DNA from: Endomychus coccineus
Lineage: Eukaryota > Arthropoda > Insecta > Coleoptera > Endomychidae
Direction: 5' to 3'
Length of the DNA stretch: 64,000 nt
Assembly (NCBI GenBank): GCA_958510875.1
Contig: OY294067.1
Location: 138,167,726 to 138,231,725 of the forward strand
A program made the translations under genes and the position numbers. The notes beneath the pieces were generated by a model. It made no database searches. It saw only the letters and a program-made list of their open reading frames with translations, and was not told the origin of the DNA. Of this stretch, positions 1-11,679 are shown one piece after another; within the stretch, counting starts at the first letter, position 1, and each line of letters begins with the position of its first letter.

Positions 1-396
1 GATGTTGATTGCTTTCTTTGTTTCACGTTAGAGATCACAGATAATAGTGCAATGAGTCTATAATTATTCTGGTCCACATTCCTTGAGTATGACAGGTGGA
101 ATTCCGTCTGGCCCCATAGGCTTTCGATGGTAGCAATATTAGAAGGTTCCCTCCCTTGTGGATTCAAAGTAGAATTTGCTGCAAAGATTCCAGCGAAAAG
201 GTTGGCTTTTTCTTGTGATGTAGTAGCCAGTGTGACTTTATCTTTGGTTAGGGGAGGGAATGAACTGAAAGTGAAATATCTACCAATTGCTTTGGCGAAA
301 TTCCAAAACAAACTTGAGCCATTCGGGAATTCGATTAACTTTGATCTTATTTTGGCGTTATATGCCTCTTTCGAGGCGTTTACATATTGAACACTC
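1..396 (-). pseudogene. Non-LTR retrotransposon RT fragment (jockey-like family A)
   Basis: On the minus strand this reads as the entry into a LINE reverse transcriptase. First comes the linker before the fingers domain (KEAYNAKI, FWNFAKAIGRYFTFSSFPPL, then ATTSQEKANLFAGIFAANS). After a frame change near 127 comes the RT motif GPDGIPPVILKECGPE, then the downstream motif NYRLIALLSVISNV in another frame. The SFPPL, EKANLFA.IFA and GPDGIP blocks are typical of jockey-type LINEs. The element runs off the window edge, and the piece between GPDGIP and NYRLIALL is deleted. The same family recurs at 15.2, 20.9 and 46.2 kb. Decayed and non-functional. Confidence 0.8.
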
Positions 397-912
397 ATTA
401 CGAAAGAAAAGTTCAATTTGGAAACGTATAATTAAGAATCTGGAGATAAATATTCTGAAATACTTACTTGAAAAGAAATATTGCAGATATAATATATACT
501 GTTCCTGTTGTTTTTGGGTGCGGGCTTCTTTCTGGTGAGGGTTCCGGTAGGATGCATGGCTATGGTGCACTAATAGTAGTGTCTGAATTTTCCGGGGGTG
601 GCTTTTGTAGGATGCGGCTCTATTCGGGTGCGGGCTGCTATCGCGTGCGATCTGCTGTTCGAGTGCGGGTTCTTTTTGAGGACACCAATTGTAGTTCTAC
701 TACAGTTATAATAATTTGATTGGATGATGAAATGGGACGGTTCTTCGTTGATGATAGTTTTATTCCAGCGTTGTTGATAATTTTGGTTATATAATTGTTG
801 AATTTTAGAATCACATTTAGCATATTCAACAAGCGAGGGTATATGGAACATACTGAGTCTTTCTCTCAAAAAGGATAGAGGATAAAAATGATAAGTAATT
901 CCAAAAAGTTAG
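397..912. other. Unassigned stretch between LINE and Harbinger fragments
   Basis: This stretch includes an imperfect run of GGTGCGGG/GGATGCGGCT-like motifs around 515-690 (for example GGTGCGGGCT near 520 and 625). They give alternating short open frames without recognisable domains. I see no splice-bounded exon and no RNA gene. Confidence 0.4.
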
Positions 913-1143
913 GAATTTTCCTATCTGTATTGCGCTATTGATGGCATACATGTGGATACCGGCAAACTCGCCCACAATGAATCCTTGTACATCAACGACT
1001 TATTAGAAAACGTTCCACTTGCTTTTGTTGATGCTAATTATAAATTCAGAGCTATCAATATGGATGCTCATGGGAAAAATGACGCTGGGGGAATATTAGC
1101 GTACTCAGTCATAGGAAAGAATCATTACATAATTATTCAATGC
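913..1143 (+). pseudogene. PIF/Harbinger-type transposase fragment (DDE_Tnp_4)
   Basis: The frame beginning with AIDGIHV at 934 contains the first catalytic Asp block of PIF/Harbinger transposases (family form GAIDGKHV). It continues to FVDANYKFRAINMDAHGKND, which matches the second-Asp block (family form LVDxxYRF.x.DVGxxGrnsDGGIF), then AGGILAYSVIGK. The upstream NFPICI sequence is offset by one base from AIDG, so a single-base deletion lies near 931. Similarity ends after SVIGK, and the third acidic residue is not found. The usual protein is about 350-400 residues, so this is a fragment of about 70. A MADF fragment, the class of second protein these elements often carry, lies just downstream on the other strand. 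Confidence 0.8.
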
Positions 1144-1292
1144 GTCATTATCCATATGTACTGCAGTAATGAAGAATGGAGAGACCAACATTTATAATTA
1201 CAGATATAGTTGAGCGAGGAGAGTTTCAGAAAATTGAATTTTGACAAACGATTCCTAGTGTTATTAAAATTGAATAGACATTGCATACTAAC

Positions 1293-1425
1293 CTAGATCT
1301 GCCATTTCATTAATAATTTCTTACCAGATATTATCTCGTCTTTGCTCATCATGATAATTAGCGTCACTCATATCGCAAAGTTCGGAGTATTTTTGAACCA
1401 AGCAGAACAATTTTTCTTCATTCAT
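1293..1425 (-). pseudogene. MADF (Myb/SANT-like) domain fragment
   Basis: From an ATG on the minus strand the frame reads MNEEKLFCLVQKYSELCDMS, then YHDEQRRDNIW, a stop (TAA), then EIINEMADL. This is the N-terminal half of a MADF domain: a hydrophobic helix, Y..LYD, Y.D...R...W.EI..EM. MADF proteins bind DNA, and many PIF/Harbinger elements carry such a protein as their second ORF. The stop replaces the residue normally between the conserved Trp and Glu. A TGGTAAGA at that point could also be a 5' splice donor, but in-frame similarity continues past it, so a stop mutation is the simpler reading. Confidence 0.65.
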
Positions 1426-1679
1426 TTCAATTGAATCAATTCTCAATACCTACATATGAGAATAACTAGTAACTAATATTTGGTCTTTCACGATGGAGAG
1501 CAGCACGTCAGCATTTCACAGTGAGGAAATATGGATTCATTATTCATTCTATTAAGTCATATCGTAAAGTTTGGCGTATTCTTGAACCAAGCAAATCAAT
1601 TTTTCTTAGTTCATTTCAATCATATCAATTTTCAATACCTGTGATAACTGATAACTAATATTTGGTTTTTACGATGAAG
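1367..1679. repeat. Diverged tandem duplication, period about 185-190 bp
   Basis: Blocks at about 1367-1498 and 1557-1679 are recognisably the same. Both begin with CATATCG(C/T)AAAGTT(C/T)GG and continue with TTGAACCAAGCA. Both end with AACTAATATTTGGT(C/T)TTT(C/T)ACGATG. They carry the two MADF starts. Divergence is considerable, so the duplication is old. Confidence 0.75.
1555..1614 (-). pseudogene. Second partial MADF copy
   Basis: The minus strand reads MN, a stop, then EKLICLVQEYAKLYDMT, a diverged duplicate of the start of the neighbouring MADF fragment. It includes the conserved Y.KLYD turn. Similarity breaks off after DMT, so only the first helix is present. Confidence 0.6.
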
Positions 1680-3960
1680 TAGCACAACTTCTAAGGTTGA
1701 TAGTGTAAGTTGTAATCATTTGTTGCATATGTGCAAGTCAGGTCGGTGATGGCTCGCAGTACGCTCACTAGGACGGCCCGTTACGTTACGGTTACCCTGA
1801 AAGGATCAGGGAACAGCAATACCGTCCGTATCGATTTGTGCTGGAACGCACCATGACGAACAAGTGAGCGGTACTCTATTTATTAGTAGGTATTTCGTAA
1901 CAACATTTCAAAGGAACGCGCCTTGTTGGAACGTGATGGACATATGAGCGACAACCTTAATTGCGCCCGCGGTTCAACAAATATTGCTGAAGAATACTGC
2001 ATTTTTGTAAGGTAAGCGTGAGGGTTGGCAGACTTGTTGTCGACAACCATGATAACATTTTGGGACGAGGCCCCGCCAAATTGAAAACCTCTGAACGATT
2101 TTTTATATCTCTGAGTATATTCCCTCTCTATTCAGGGCGTTGATTCCAAATTTCGCTTTTGTTCTTAGTTGAACAGGCTTTTGATCCTTTTAGTTCGAGA
2201 ATGTTCAAGATTCTCGAACAATCGTATACATTTGAAAATTATTGGATATGGCCGGGCTTACTGTCGTTACCAATTGAATCGTCGAAAAATGTCAATTCAA
2301 CCATTATTTTTATTATCCGAGATCAGAATCTCGAATTTTATGGGATGGAAGGCTTACGAAGCTCTGAAATCCGGCGTTTCTTGCCTCAGTTTCATCGTGG
2401 AGGAGCAAGTGTTTTTCACGTGGATATCTGTTTTAGCATATTTCCTCGCATTTCCAGTCACTTCCAATATTGAAGCTCATTTTAATGATGAACGTGCCAG
2501 AAGCTAACAACCCCACCCCCAAATAATACTGCGTTACAGAAATTTCTTTAGATGATCAAGAATATTCATTTGACATACTCATGTGCACCGCCCCCAAACT
2601 TGTAGACAAAGGAATCGCCGCAGATACAATCGGCATAGGAAAAATCCAAGAAACGCAGATCTGCTGAGTTTTGTATCGCCAGACTTAATTGGATTCCACG
2701 AACCCGATTCAGTGGGGGACGACCATAAGCCAACTATATCCAGAAATTTTAAAATGTAGATTCCGAAGAACTTCGAATAATTTCTGAACAAAATAGCCCA
2801 GGCAACTAATCAATGTGAAGACAGAAGACAAAAATTGTAATCAGTGTCCTCAAAAGATTCAGAAACCTCTAGTGAGAGACACTAAATTAGGCTCTAAGAT
2901 ACATTTGATCGGAATAGTCTAAATAATGTATTTCACTCTATGTTTCATACTGACACGTGCTATCAGATTGACTTTTGCAATTCACCCTATAATATAACCG
3001 TCATTTATACTGGCACTTCCTGTCCCATGAACTATCAAAAAAGTACCACAGAATCAAGAAGTGTAGGACTTCTTGCACATAAGAAAGACATAAAATATAT
3101 TGTTACGTCTCTTGAACCTTAAAATGAGAATTTAGGATACATCTACATGTTGAATGTATACGTGGTACATATATTTATGACCAGATGAACACGGTTGATC
3201 TTATGGTTAAATAAAATACCATAATTCCTTTTGCAAAAATGAAGATTTTTCTTGAGCCGACTACAATACTTTCGTTACACTATATACTAAGTATAGTGAG
3301 GTAAGTAAAAATCTATCTAAATCCAAAGATTTTCAATTTGGTCTGATATTGCTACCTCCTAAAATTCGGCTCCTTCGGGTTGAGTGAAGATGCGCTACAA
3401 GTCAAAATGTTCAAATGTGCTAAGTTTCATGCTTTCTTCACAAAATGCAGTATTGTTTTGGGTACCGCGGGTACAATAAAGTCTATAAGAACAGCAGTGA
3501 GTGTTTGAAATTCATACTCAATATAATAACAGGCATCTTCGAATCAATTTAATCTTGATCACAACTTATAATCATTCATAAAATATATCTTATTTTTGAT
3601 TGTAATATTTCGCCAATAAATTCTTCCACATGAATAAATAACATATACATCATATTTTTCGCAGGAATATGATTAACTGTTTCATTGGATGTTTTCGGTA
3701 TGAATCGCAGATTTGTTGATTCGTTTCTTAGCGCCCCAAACATAGACTATAAAAAGGAAAAATCACCATTATCCATTGAAATTGTTGTCGGGTTCATACT
3801 GTACAATGATAACCTGTCATCAAAATACATATTACGAAAATTTTTCACCTCAGGACCATGCTGCCTTACCAGTCTTACCACAGAGATTTCTAGTTACACA
3901 GAGAAGTATTCAAGTGTGTAGGATGTCTTCATAAATAGTTCTGAGGAGATATACTGTGTA
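1680..3960. other. Mostly featureless AT-rich DNA with a G+C-richer island
   Basis: A G+C-richer island at about 1735-2080 (GGTCGGTGATGGCTCGCAG onward) stands out against AT-rich surroundings and may be an old repeat. I cannot assign it to a family. Two overlapping frames at 2159-2507 show no domain, low-complexity bias or motif. The stretch at 2579-2791 is similarly unrecognised. Confidence 0.4.
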
Positions 3961-3979
3961 CGTAGATTGAAAGATGAAT

Positions 3980-4035
3980 AATTAAATTTTCTTCATAATT
4001 CAGAAAATTTAATTCTATATCTCTCAATCTATATT
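3980..4035 (+). repeat. SINE-like tail fragment
   Basis: The CTTCATAATTCAGAAAATTTAATTCTATATCTCT block matches the 3' tail of the tRNA-headed repeat at 20.6-20.75 kb. Only the tail remains. Confidence 0.6.
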
Positions 4036-6880
4036 TTTTATTTTATTAATTTCCTCTGGCTAACTAATTAAATTTAATTCTAATTCAAACAGTTATTCTT
4101 TCCTCAAAGGAGTGTTGAAGCAATAATTTCTAAATATAATCACTTAACTTTCATCAGTAATCCCAGTTTTGCATCACATGATAATGTTACCTTTCTCAAT
4201 CAAAATAATGCAAAAAAAAAATTCATTTCTCTATAATTCACAATAATTATTGACGTTGGAATTCTAAGGTTATTATTCAGAAACATAAATTTAGTAGAAA
4301 ATAAAGATACCTATTTATTAACTTCAATAAATATCCCCCTTACTTATACATACAACACAATCTAGTTCAATACGACTTCGCAGTCTTTAATGTTCATGAT
4401 TGAAAAACAATGATTAAAATAAATTGAAATAAAAAGATGTTGTGCAAACCTAAACAATAACAATTTGTCCTTCAATAAATACCAATGAATATCGTTATTT
4501 ACTACTATGTTTACTTTGGATGTCTTCTGTTGCTTGGAATTCTCACTTGACTCTTTCGATAAACAGGTTTGTTACCATTTGCATAAATTTTCGATTTTAA
4601 ATTGAATTCGGTATTAATCTTCCATTTGTTCGTTTTATTATGAATGAAGATTATCTAAGTTGACAACATGCATATCAACTATTCAAATTCTTGTTTCTCC
4701 TTCTTTTTTGAAGTCCTACTGATAGTTTGCGTTCAAAAAGCTGACTAATTTCTTCCATCAACAATATTTCATCTTTCCTATCTCAACCAATGAAATAATT
4801 CAATTTCCAGTCTTTCCTCCTGCTCATATCTTGATATTTGGTGGAATCCACCTAATTGGGTCTTGTTATTCAGAAAAAATCCAGAATCAATATCTACAGA
4901 AATCTTGTACAATACTCATGCAATTTGAAGTTTTGGCATTAATAGCTTTCCTATTGGTTGTTTCGATAATTGCATTCTACTTATTGTGTTTAGCAGATAC
5001 CTTCCTATCTCTTACAAATTTTTAACAAATTAACTTGAAACTATTATTTGAGTTCGAAACAGTTAAAAAACACACATGTATCAATTCTATCTCAAATCAA
5101 ATAGAACCAGCCATTACGTGATAAAAGTTCATTCTAAACTAAGATAAAATAACTGAAAGTTTGATTTTCAACAATTTAACATATAAACAAAACTATAGTT
5201 TCGCTAACACTGTAGCTTTGTCAAACAAATATCAATAATTTGTTAGTTAGTAGTTCTTTTATCTACATTAACTACAATTCTCCTTTCCCTCCCAATTATA
5301 TGGGAATAACATTAATCCTAATTGATATTATCAATTTATTTTATTCTAATTCTTATTTTATATTCATAAATTCAATTAATTGATGTGGAAATATTTTCAT
5401 ATGTTTCAGTTCAAATGTAACGAAACAATAAATTTCAGGGAATGGCGAAAGCTGGAAAGTTACGATGTTATTGCTGAAAATCTGAGAAAACAATTAGGAC
5501 AAGCTTAATCGGACTGATAGAGGTAAATAATATATCAAGAGAGAGGTCTGTATCTATGCGTAAGCAGGGCAAAGCTGATTTATTGAAAAGTGAGAATAAG
5601 TAGGGTACTAGGGATCTGTAAACTCAAGAAATTTTCTCAATCATACCAATACCACTAGCAGTGATGGAGGCCACACAAGCTTACATATTCAAACTGAAGA
5701 TTGGTCAGCCTATCGAGGGATAAAATTATGAAGCCCAAAACTGTGTATGCCGTAGACCAACACATGTGCATTAAATGAAAATTGTGAATCAAAGTTAACA
5801 CCCAGATCTTGCATCTTACATGCTCGGGGCAGAGGGAGGTTATCCCATAGAAGCGGAGACCGGGTTTTCACGCTGTACACCACAATTATTCCAGTAGAGT
5901 GTATGTTACTTGATTTGAACTTCGTTAGGGAAAACGGTTCGGAATAGGTTGAAAAATTATATTTCTCTGTTGATCTAATTATACATGAATTGAGACTGAT
6001 GATGAACTCCCAAAGATATCATTGTATAGATAATGCTTGAAGTATGGTTTAAATGTTACGATTTTCTGTTAGATTTCTACACTCTGTCAGTGGTTCCCAT
6101 TCTCCCTTTCTTTCTATAGAAGGAAAACACAAAACCGCAAAACGAGAAATTGCTTACAGAGTTTTGTCGTAAATCAGAGTTAAGAATAGCGAGTTCAATT
6201 TGCTGACACAGTAGCTTCATCTTGAAGGGCTTGCTTTCTTTACACGCTGTCAATCTTGTGTCTTACTCGCATTTCCCAAGCATTTCGACAGAATCTAAAT
6301 GAATAGCAAGCAAACTGGAGCGATGAATATTGATTATAAAACTGAACATTTATTGGGCATACCAATCTCTACCATCAGTCCTTTATACTTACGCTAAGAA
6401 TATACAAGAGTGATACTAGATGTCTGTAAAGTGGATTTATTGACGGTATGGAGGAAATGACGATTTAACATTTTTATTGTTTCGTTATATCGATTCTTTT
6501 TCGATCTCAAGTTGTCCTCATTAGGTTTAACGTTTTTCACGCTGGTCCATCTTGTTGATTTGTAATGTTAAATACATTTAGAGATATGTATTACATTCTT
6601 ATCAATAATGTTATCTGTAATTTATAACAAATGCTTATACTGAGAAGCGAGTAATGATATTTAATATTAATTATTAAATAAAATTTCAAATTGATAAGTA
6701 TTTGACAAAGTAACTTTTTTTAAACGTACAGAATAACGAAATATTATAAAAAATTAACATATCAAGTGAGATATTCAGAGACCTCATTAAAGCATTCGAC
6801 TGCGTGAACTACATTCAATTAACAAACGTTTAAATAACATGGATTTTAGGGTGTGTAGCACTTATGATATGACTGAGAAA
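4036..6880. other. AT-rich stretch without identified genes
   Basis: I see no conserved coding frame. One weak exon-like island lies at 5437-5522 (a TTTCAG acceptor, then a frame reading EWRKLESYDVIAENLRKQLG to a stop). The rest is AT-rich and unassigned. Confidence 0.4.
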
Positions 6881-6884
6881 TGTT

Positions 6885-7025
6885 CACAAACTAAAGTATC
6901 TTTGCCTAATTGGCCATAATTTCGTGTAAGCACATTAAGAGCTATAGAATTAAATTTTCAAAATTATGAAGATAACTTAGATAATTTGACATAGGATTAT
7001 CAAGATGAATAAACGTGAAATATTA
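6885..7025 (-). repeat. SINE-like repeat tail, minus orientation
   Basis: The minus strand carries the family tail: TTCATCTTGATAATCCTATG, AAATTATCTAAGTTATCTTC and AATTTAATTCTATAGCTCTT, ending at the GCCAATTAGGCAAAG block also seen beyond the 20.75 kb copy. The adjacent 7.1-7.4 kb copy is in plus orientation, so the pair repeats in degraded form the inverted arrangement seen at 20.2-20.75 kb. Confidence 0.65.
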
Positions 7026-7119
7026 TACTGGAAATTGTCGCCAATCATGCAAAGAAACTTTGAACTTATTCATACATACCCAGAATATTTCTGTCAGTTC
7101 TTTTCATATGCGTATAAGA

Positions 7120-7395
7120 ACCGGGACGCTATCATTGAATGAGTAATTGCCAACCATAGTAATACTCCATACCTACACTCCTCAATTCGGAACTTAAGAT
7201 GGATGTCCGTGAATAGTTGATCTAACGCGATGCATCGAAACGCATTGTGTTCATCAATGATATACTATTCTTTCAGAAATTTATATTTACAAAAAAAAAT
7301 ACTCTGATGGGACGAAAATGGTGCCAATGGTTAACACACTGGACTAGACATCCAGGAATGTGAGATGTAGGTTCAAATCCCACATATACATAATA
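7120..7395 (+). repeat. tRNA-headed SINE-like repeat copy
   Basis: A tRNA-like core at about 7310-7392 has an anticodon-arm-like CTGGACTAGACATCCAG and a B-box-like GGTTCAAATCC. Upstream, about 190 bp (GAATAGTTGATC, GCATTGTGTTCATCAATGAT, ATTTATATTTAC) matches the region upstream of the core in the 20 kb copies. The conserved unit therefore extends 5' of the Pol III-like head, which is not the usual SINE layout. Confidence 0.65.
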
Positions 7396-9035
7396 TATTA
7401 TGTTATGTTATGTTTTTCTTGGTATTTTGGTTCTTTAATACTAATAAAGTAAAACGAAATTCTATATTTCATTTTTCATCAGTTTTCAAGTATCTACATG
7501 GAAAATATAACTTTTTTTTTGAAAATATAAATGATTTTCGATTTTTATCTCGGATAATCTCATAATATCTGAAATTGTAAAGTTATAAAGTTGCGCCAAA
7601 TCTCACTAAAATTGATCTTTGGTGAAATATTATACGTTGGGGACTCTCAGACAACATGTACCTGTGATATACAGGATGCGAAAAACAGCTTGCTAAACAT
7701 TGTAAATAACAGTATACTATCATTCCTATTACTTTTCCTCGAAATCTTACCTTGCGCCATTTTTTGTCACGAAATCCGAATGTGACTATTGTTATAAGAT
7801 GTGCATTTCATATAAGGTAGCCAAACATCACCCTCCCGCGACGCTCTTCAAGAAAAACTAATCGGAATCTCAAATCCTGTGTAGAAGAAAACACTGATCT
7901 CAACCTGCCAAAATTTAAAATAGTATATAAGAAGTGTAAAGAAGAAACAGTGGAAGTGGATAAACGTACAGGGATATGAAAGAGGGAATCATAATTAAAA
8001 TGATTCAAAGACTATCAGAAGATAGCAGAAATTAGTAAAATAAGTTATAGATTTAAAATAGTATTGGGAAATTTGAGTTCTACAATGTTAAATAAATGTT
8101 ATTTATATTTTTAATTAAGTATTAGATTTAAGCAATGACAAATGTCAAAATTGACATAAGAATTAGAATAATCAAGTTAATAGGAGCCTAATCATAGGTT
8201 ATCTTATATCAAAATATTTGGAAAAACGTTGGCAATATCAATTTAAATAGCAGAATGCACCATCACTTCAGATAATTTGAAATTTTTCAATATTAAAAAA
8301 TTTCAAGAATACTCAATTTTCATTGGTCGATACAAAATTAGATATTTCAAATCATAACAATTAGAAAGTTCTGTCAGATCCAACAATGGGAATAGCATCC
8401 TAGATATGGAAAGGAAGTACCTTATTGCTTGAATCTGACATAAGCTGGCGTCCTTTTGTGGGTCCTATAAAAAGGGAACAGGAAAGGAAGCTAGATAGTT
8501 TGCATTTACATCTGACACTGAAAGTGTGTCCAGCAGCTCAATTTCCATAACCTTAGTTTTTGGTAACATCGGAGAACTGAAACAGTCTCTGTAGCTTCGT
8601 CGAGTTAATATAACCGAAACAAATGAATTATTTACTCCTACGAAGCAAACAGTGTCCAGGAGTCTTCGTATCAACGTTTTAAGGTTAAAATAACCAGTTA
8701 TTCCAGAAGCATCGTAGAATATTCAATCTTCGATATCGTTCCAGTTTATTATAGAAGAAGTTTTATATCTTAAAAGAATAAAACAATCAACAATTTATTA
8801 TCAACAGTTCCTGAATTATAAAGAAGTATCAACGTAGTTTATACGTGTATGTGTCATAGCAGAGTATTGTTTCAAAGTGAATAATCAAATTGGTGTTTCC
8901 GAGTTCTTCAGGTGGGTTGACCCCCTGCATAGGTTCATGTTTGGTGACACCTAGCTGATTTCTGTGTTAAGTTGGCGTGAATTTGATCATGGTTGGCGAA
9001 ATGTGGTTATTTTAGTGTCGGTTAGGGTTCGTTTA
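7396..9035. other. Unassigned AT-rich stretch
   Basis: Only short, unrelated open frames occur here (for example at 7591, 7808 and 8465). None has a recognisable motif or domain. Confidence 0.4.
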
Positions 9036-9039
9036 TAAG

Positions 9040-9260
9040 ATTGTGATAGACCCTGATGAGTATCATCTTTTATCTTTATATTTCTATAGCTTATCTGGTT
9101 GTCCTGCTTTTCTGATTTCCAATATTCGCTAATATACTGGTGTTGTTGAATTTCAAGTTATGTCCTGTCGTCTCACGTGCTCAGCTATGGACAAAGTAGT
9201 CTGTTGTTTCCGTACTTGGTTTCCTCGCGTACATTATTGGTCATTCCTGAACTATTCTTC
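9040..9260 (-). pseudogene. Penelope-like element C-terminal fragment
   Basis: The minus strand gives TTLSIAEHVRRQD, then after a one-base shift GHNLKFNNTSILANIGNQK and SRTTR-stop-AIEI. This is collinear with the end of the GIY-YIG nuclease region in the 63.5-64.0 kb copy (SSLAEHVRKTSH...LASLEHKRKRIIRKAIEIEK). The GIY-YIG core lies upstream and is missing. Two disablements are visible in about 60 codons. Confidence 0.65.
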
Positions 9261-11012
9261 TATAACGTTTGTTTGAGTGATACCATTTCTTCTTTGATGT
9301 TCTAAGGATCAGTCAACCTTTGAGATCTAATAAATAATTTACTCACCACAGAATTGAAATGCTCATCAATCGTCATCTCGACACACATTGGATATCACTT
9401 TCACACGTTACCGTTTCGAAGCTTTCTGCCGTTTTTATTGGATTTTGCTGCAAAAATCGTCTGAAGATGCATTCTATCATCCATAAACATCGATTTTATT
9501 CCAAGAAAATAAGGAATTTTTGATGAAATATCAAAATGGCTGAAAATTTTCGGATGTTTGATGAGATAAAAAAGAATCATTGGCTTACTGAAGGGTTTTA
9601 TTAGGTTGAAGTCTTTGTCAGCACTCTACTTACATTATGAAAATATATAAATCGTGACCATTTTTTAATGAATATCAAGAAACATAAGTTGCGCAGTCTG
9701 TGGGATTCAGGAAGGCAGAATTAGGAAAAAATTAACTCACCTAAGTATCTGCCATTGGTATCAACCAATTATTACGGATCCGAATCAATAATACACATAT
9801 CCAAGGGATAGAAGAAACAACTCTGAGAACTATAAGTAATAACTGTTTATAGTCACTTGCAAAATATAAGTTAACTGTTCCTACCTTAATCATTTGATCT
9901 TGTGGACTTTGTGCGATGTTTCATGAAATATACATGTTTTAATTTTTCACACCTTCATTTTGTATTTACACCGTTATAGGCTTTTTACGGTTAATTTGGA
10001 GAAAATTGCTGAACAAAGATAAGAAATAGTTTGACTGGAAATGGAGATGAGGTAAATTAATATAAGGCAAGTTCCAAATACTCTTTTAGTTCAAGTAATG
10101 GAAAAGTTGACAAATATGGATTACTATGATGGTGCCCTAACAATCATTCAAGTTGTTAATATCTCCAAAAACCTTCGTATTGATACATGCAAGAGTCCTC
10201 CATGTAAATAAATCATCAATTAATCTATACGTATTGAACGCTGGAATTACGATAACTTCCAGATCTTGTATTGTTACATAAGTTGAAATTTTCATAGAAC
10301 TCATTATTCACACATATCAGAAGGTCATCATCCTGCTTTTATCACCATGATTAGATAACCTACCGTTTTTTTAAATTTTGGACTATTGGAATCTCAGGTT
10401 TCCGAGGACTCAATCATTTTGAAAGAACTTAATATGGTTAGAATTATTTCGAATCCGTCATTATTTTCTTGCAGAGTCCTGATAATTCCTCTGGATTATA
10501 TAATTTCTGTCAAAATATAACTATAATTTACATGTCAAGCTAGCTATTCATAGTTCATTCGATAACAGTAATTATATTACATATATGTCTGTAATCTAAA
10601 CATTGAATTCAAAACGTCAACGGTATATTTTCTTGATGTCGAATGCTGATACGGTTATAACGATAATTTGATAAATGAGTATAATTAAATATTCCCAGAT
10701 CCCACTAAGGGTGAGGTGTTGAATATAATATCGGGTTCATTACGGCTCTCAAGATCACGCGATGTTGATAGTTCATTAGAAAATACCATCTAATTTCAAT
10801 GGTGCAAACATTGTATTTACTTCAGATAACATATTGTTTGTATCAATATACGTTGGGATTTTTTGGTAACTCAACCTTTCAGGAACGATGAATTGAAATC
10901 TAAGGAAAAGTAACACACCTACAATTGGAGTTTTTTTTTCGAACGGAATATTTCCCCATAATTTACCGACTTATTACTTCTCACTCACGGGAAGACAAAC
11001 TATTATATTTTA
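9261..11012. other. Unassigned AT-rich stretch
   Basis: I found no conserved frame, RNA gene or clear repeat. The sequence is AT-rich with scattered poly-A/T runs. Confidence 0.4.
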
Positions 11013-11679
11013 GTAGATACAGTCCACTACCTTCGGGACAGGAAGTGTGACGTCACATCCGGTGTTTGAAGATAGCGTTGTCGGGTAGACAGCGTTATCA
11101 GTGATTGTGAGTCACCCGGTCTGGCGATCGGCATCCAGTGTGTGTAGTGTTTTCGGGTAAATAGCGTTATCAGTGATTGCGAGTTACTCGGTTTATGCTG
11201 ACGATTGTCAGGGTGTTTGTAAAGAGTGTGTTATGTTGTATATACAGGTTGTTTGTAAGAGAGGCCCTAGACACGTGGTTTCGAACAAGGTGTCTTGGCA
11301 GCTATCACGTGATCCTTCGGTGGTCAACGAGGTATCATGGCGGTTGTGAATCGATCATAACGTCTACGACGTGTGCATCAAATGAAAAACTAAATGGTTA
11401 CAACATAACACACTCTTTACAAACACCCTGTATATACATTCAAACAATAATTACAAACACCAAATGCCAATCGTCAGCATAAACCGAGTAACTCGCAATC
11501 ACTGATAACGCTATCTACCCGAAAACACTACACACACTGGATGCCGATCGCCAGACCGGGTGACTCACAATCACTGATAACGCTATCTACCCGATAACGC
11601 TGTCTACCCGACAACGCTATCTACAAACACCGGATGTGACGTCACACTTCCTGTCCCAAAGGTAGTGGACTGTATCTAC
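11013..11679. mobile_element. Foldback (long terminal inverted repeat) element
   Basis: The ends are perfect inverted copies (GTAGATACAGTCCACTACC at the left, its complement at the right). They continue inward through AGGAAGTGTGACGTCAC. Arms of about 230 and 280 bp, 11013-11240 and 11399-11679, surround a loop of about 160 bp. Each arm contains internal direct repeats of a GTTATCAGTGATTG.GAGT.AC.CGG motif. The right arm has an extra copy of part of the repeat. No transposase is encoded, so this is a non-autonomous element. A TA target duplication is possible but not certain, because the flanking TA is part of the palindrome. Confidence 0.85.

Noticed and set aside
2159..2507. Two overlapping plus-strand frames of about 100 codons
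   Set aside because: No domain, no motif, no splice signals and no related copy in the window. Frames of this length occur by chance.
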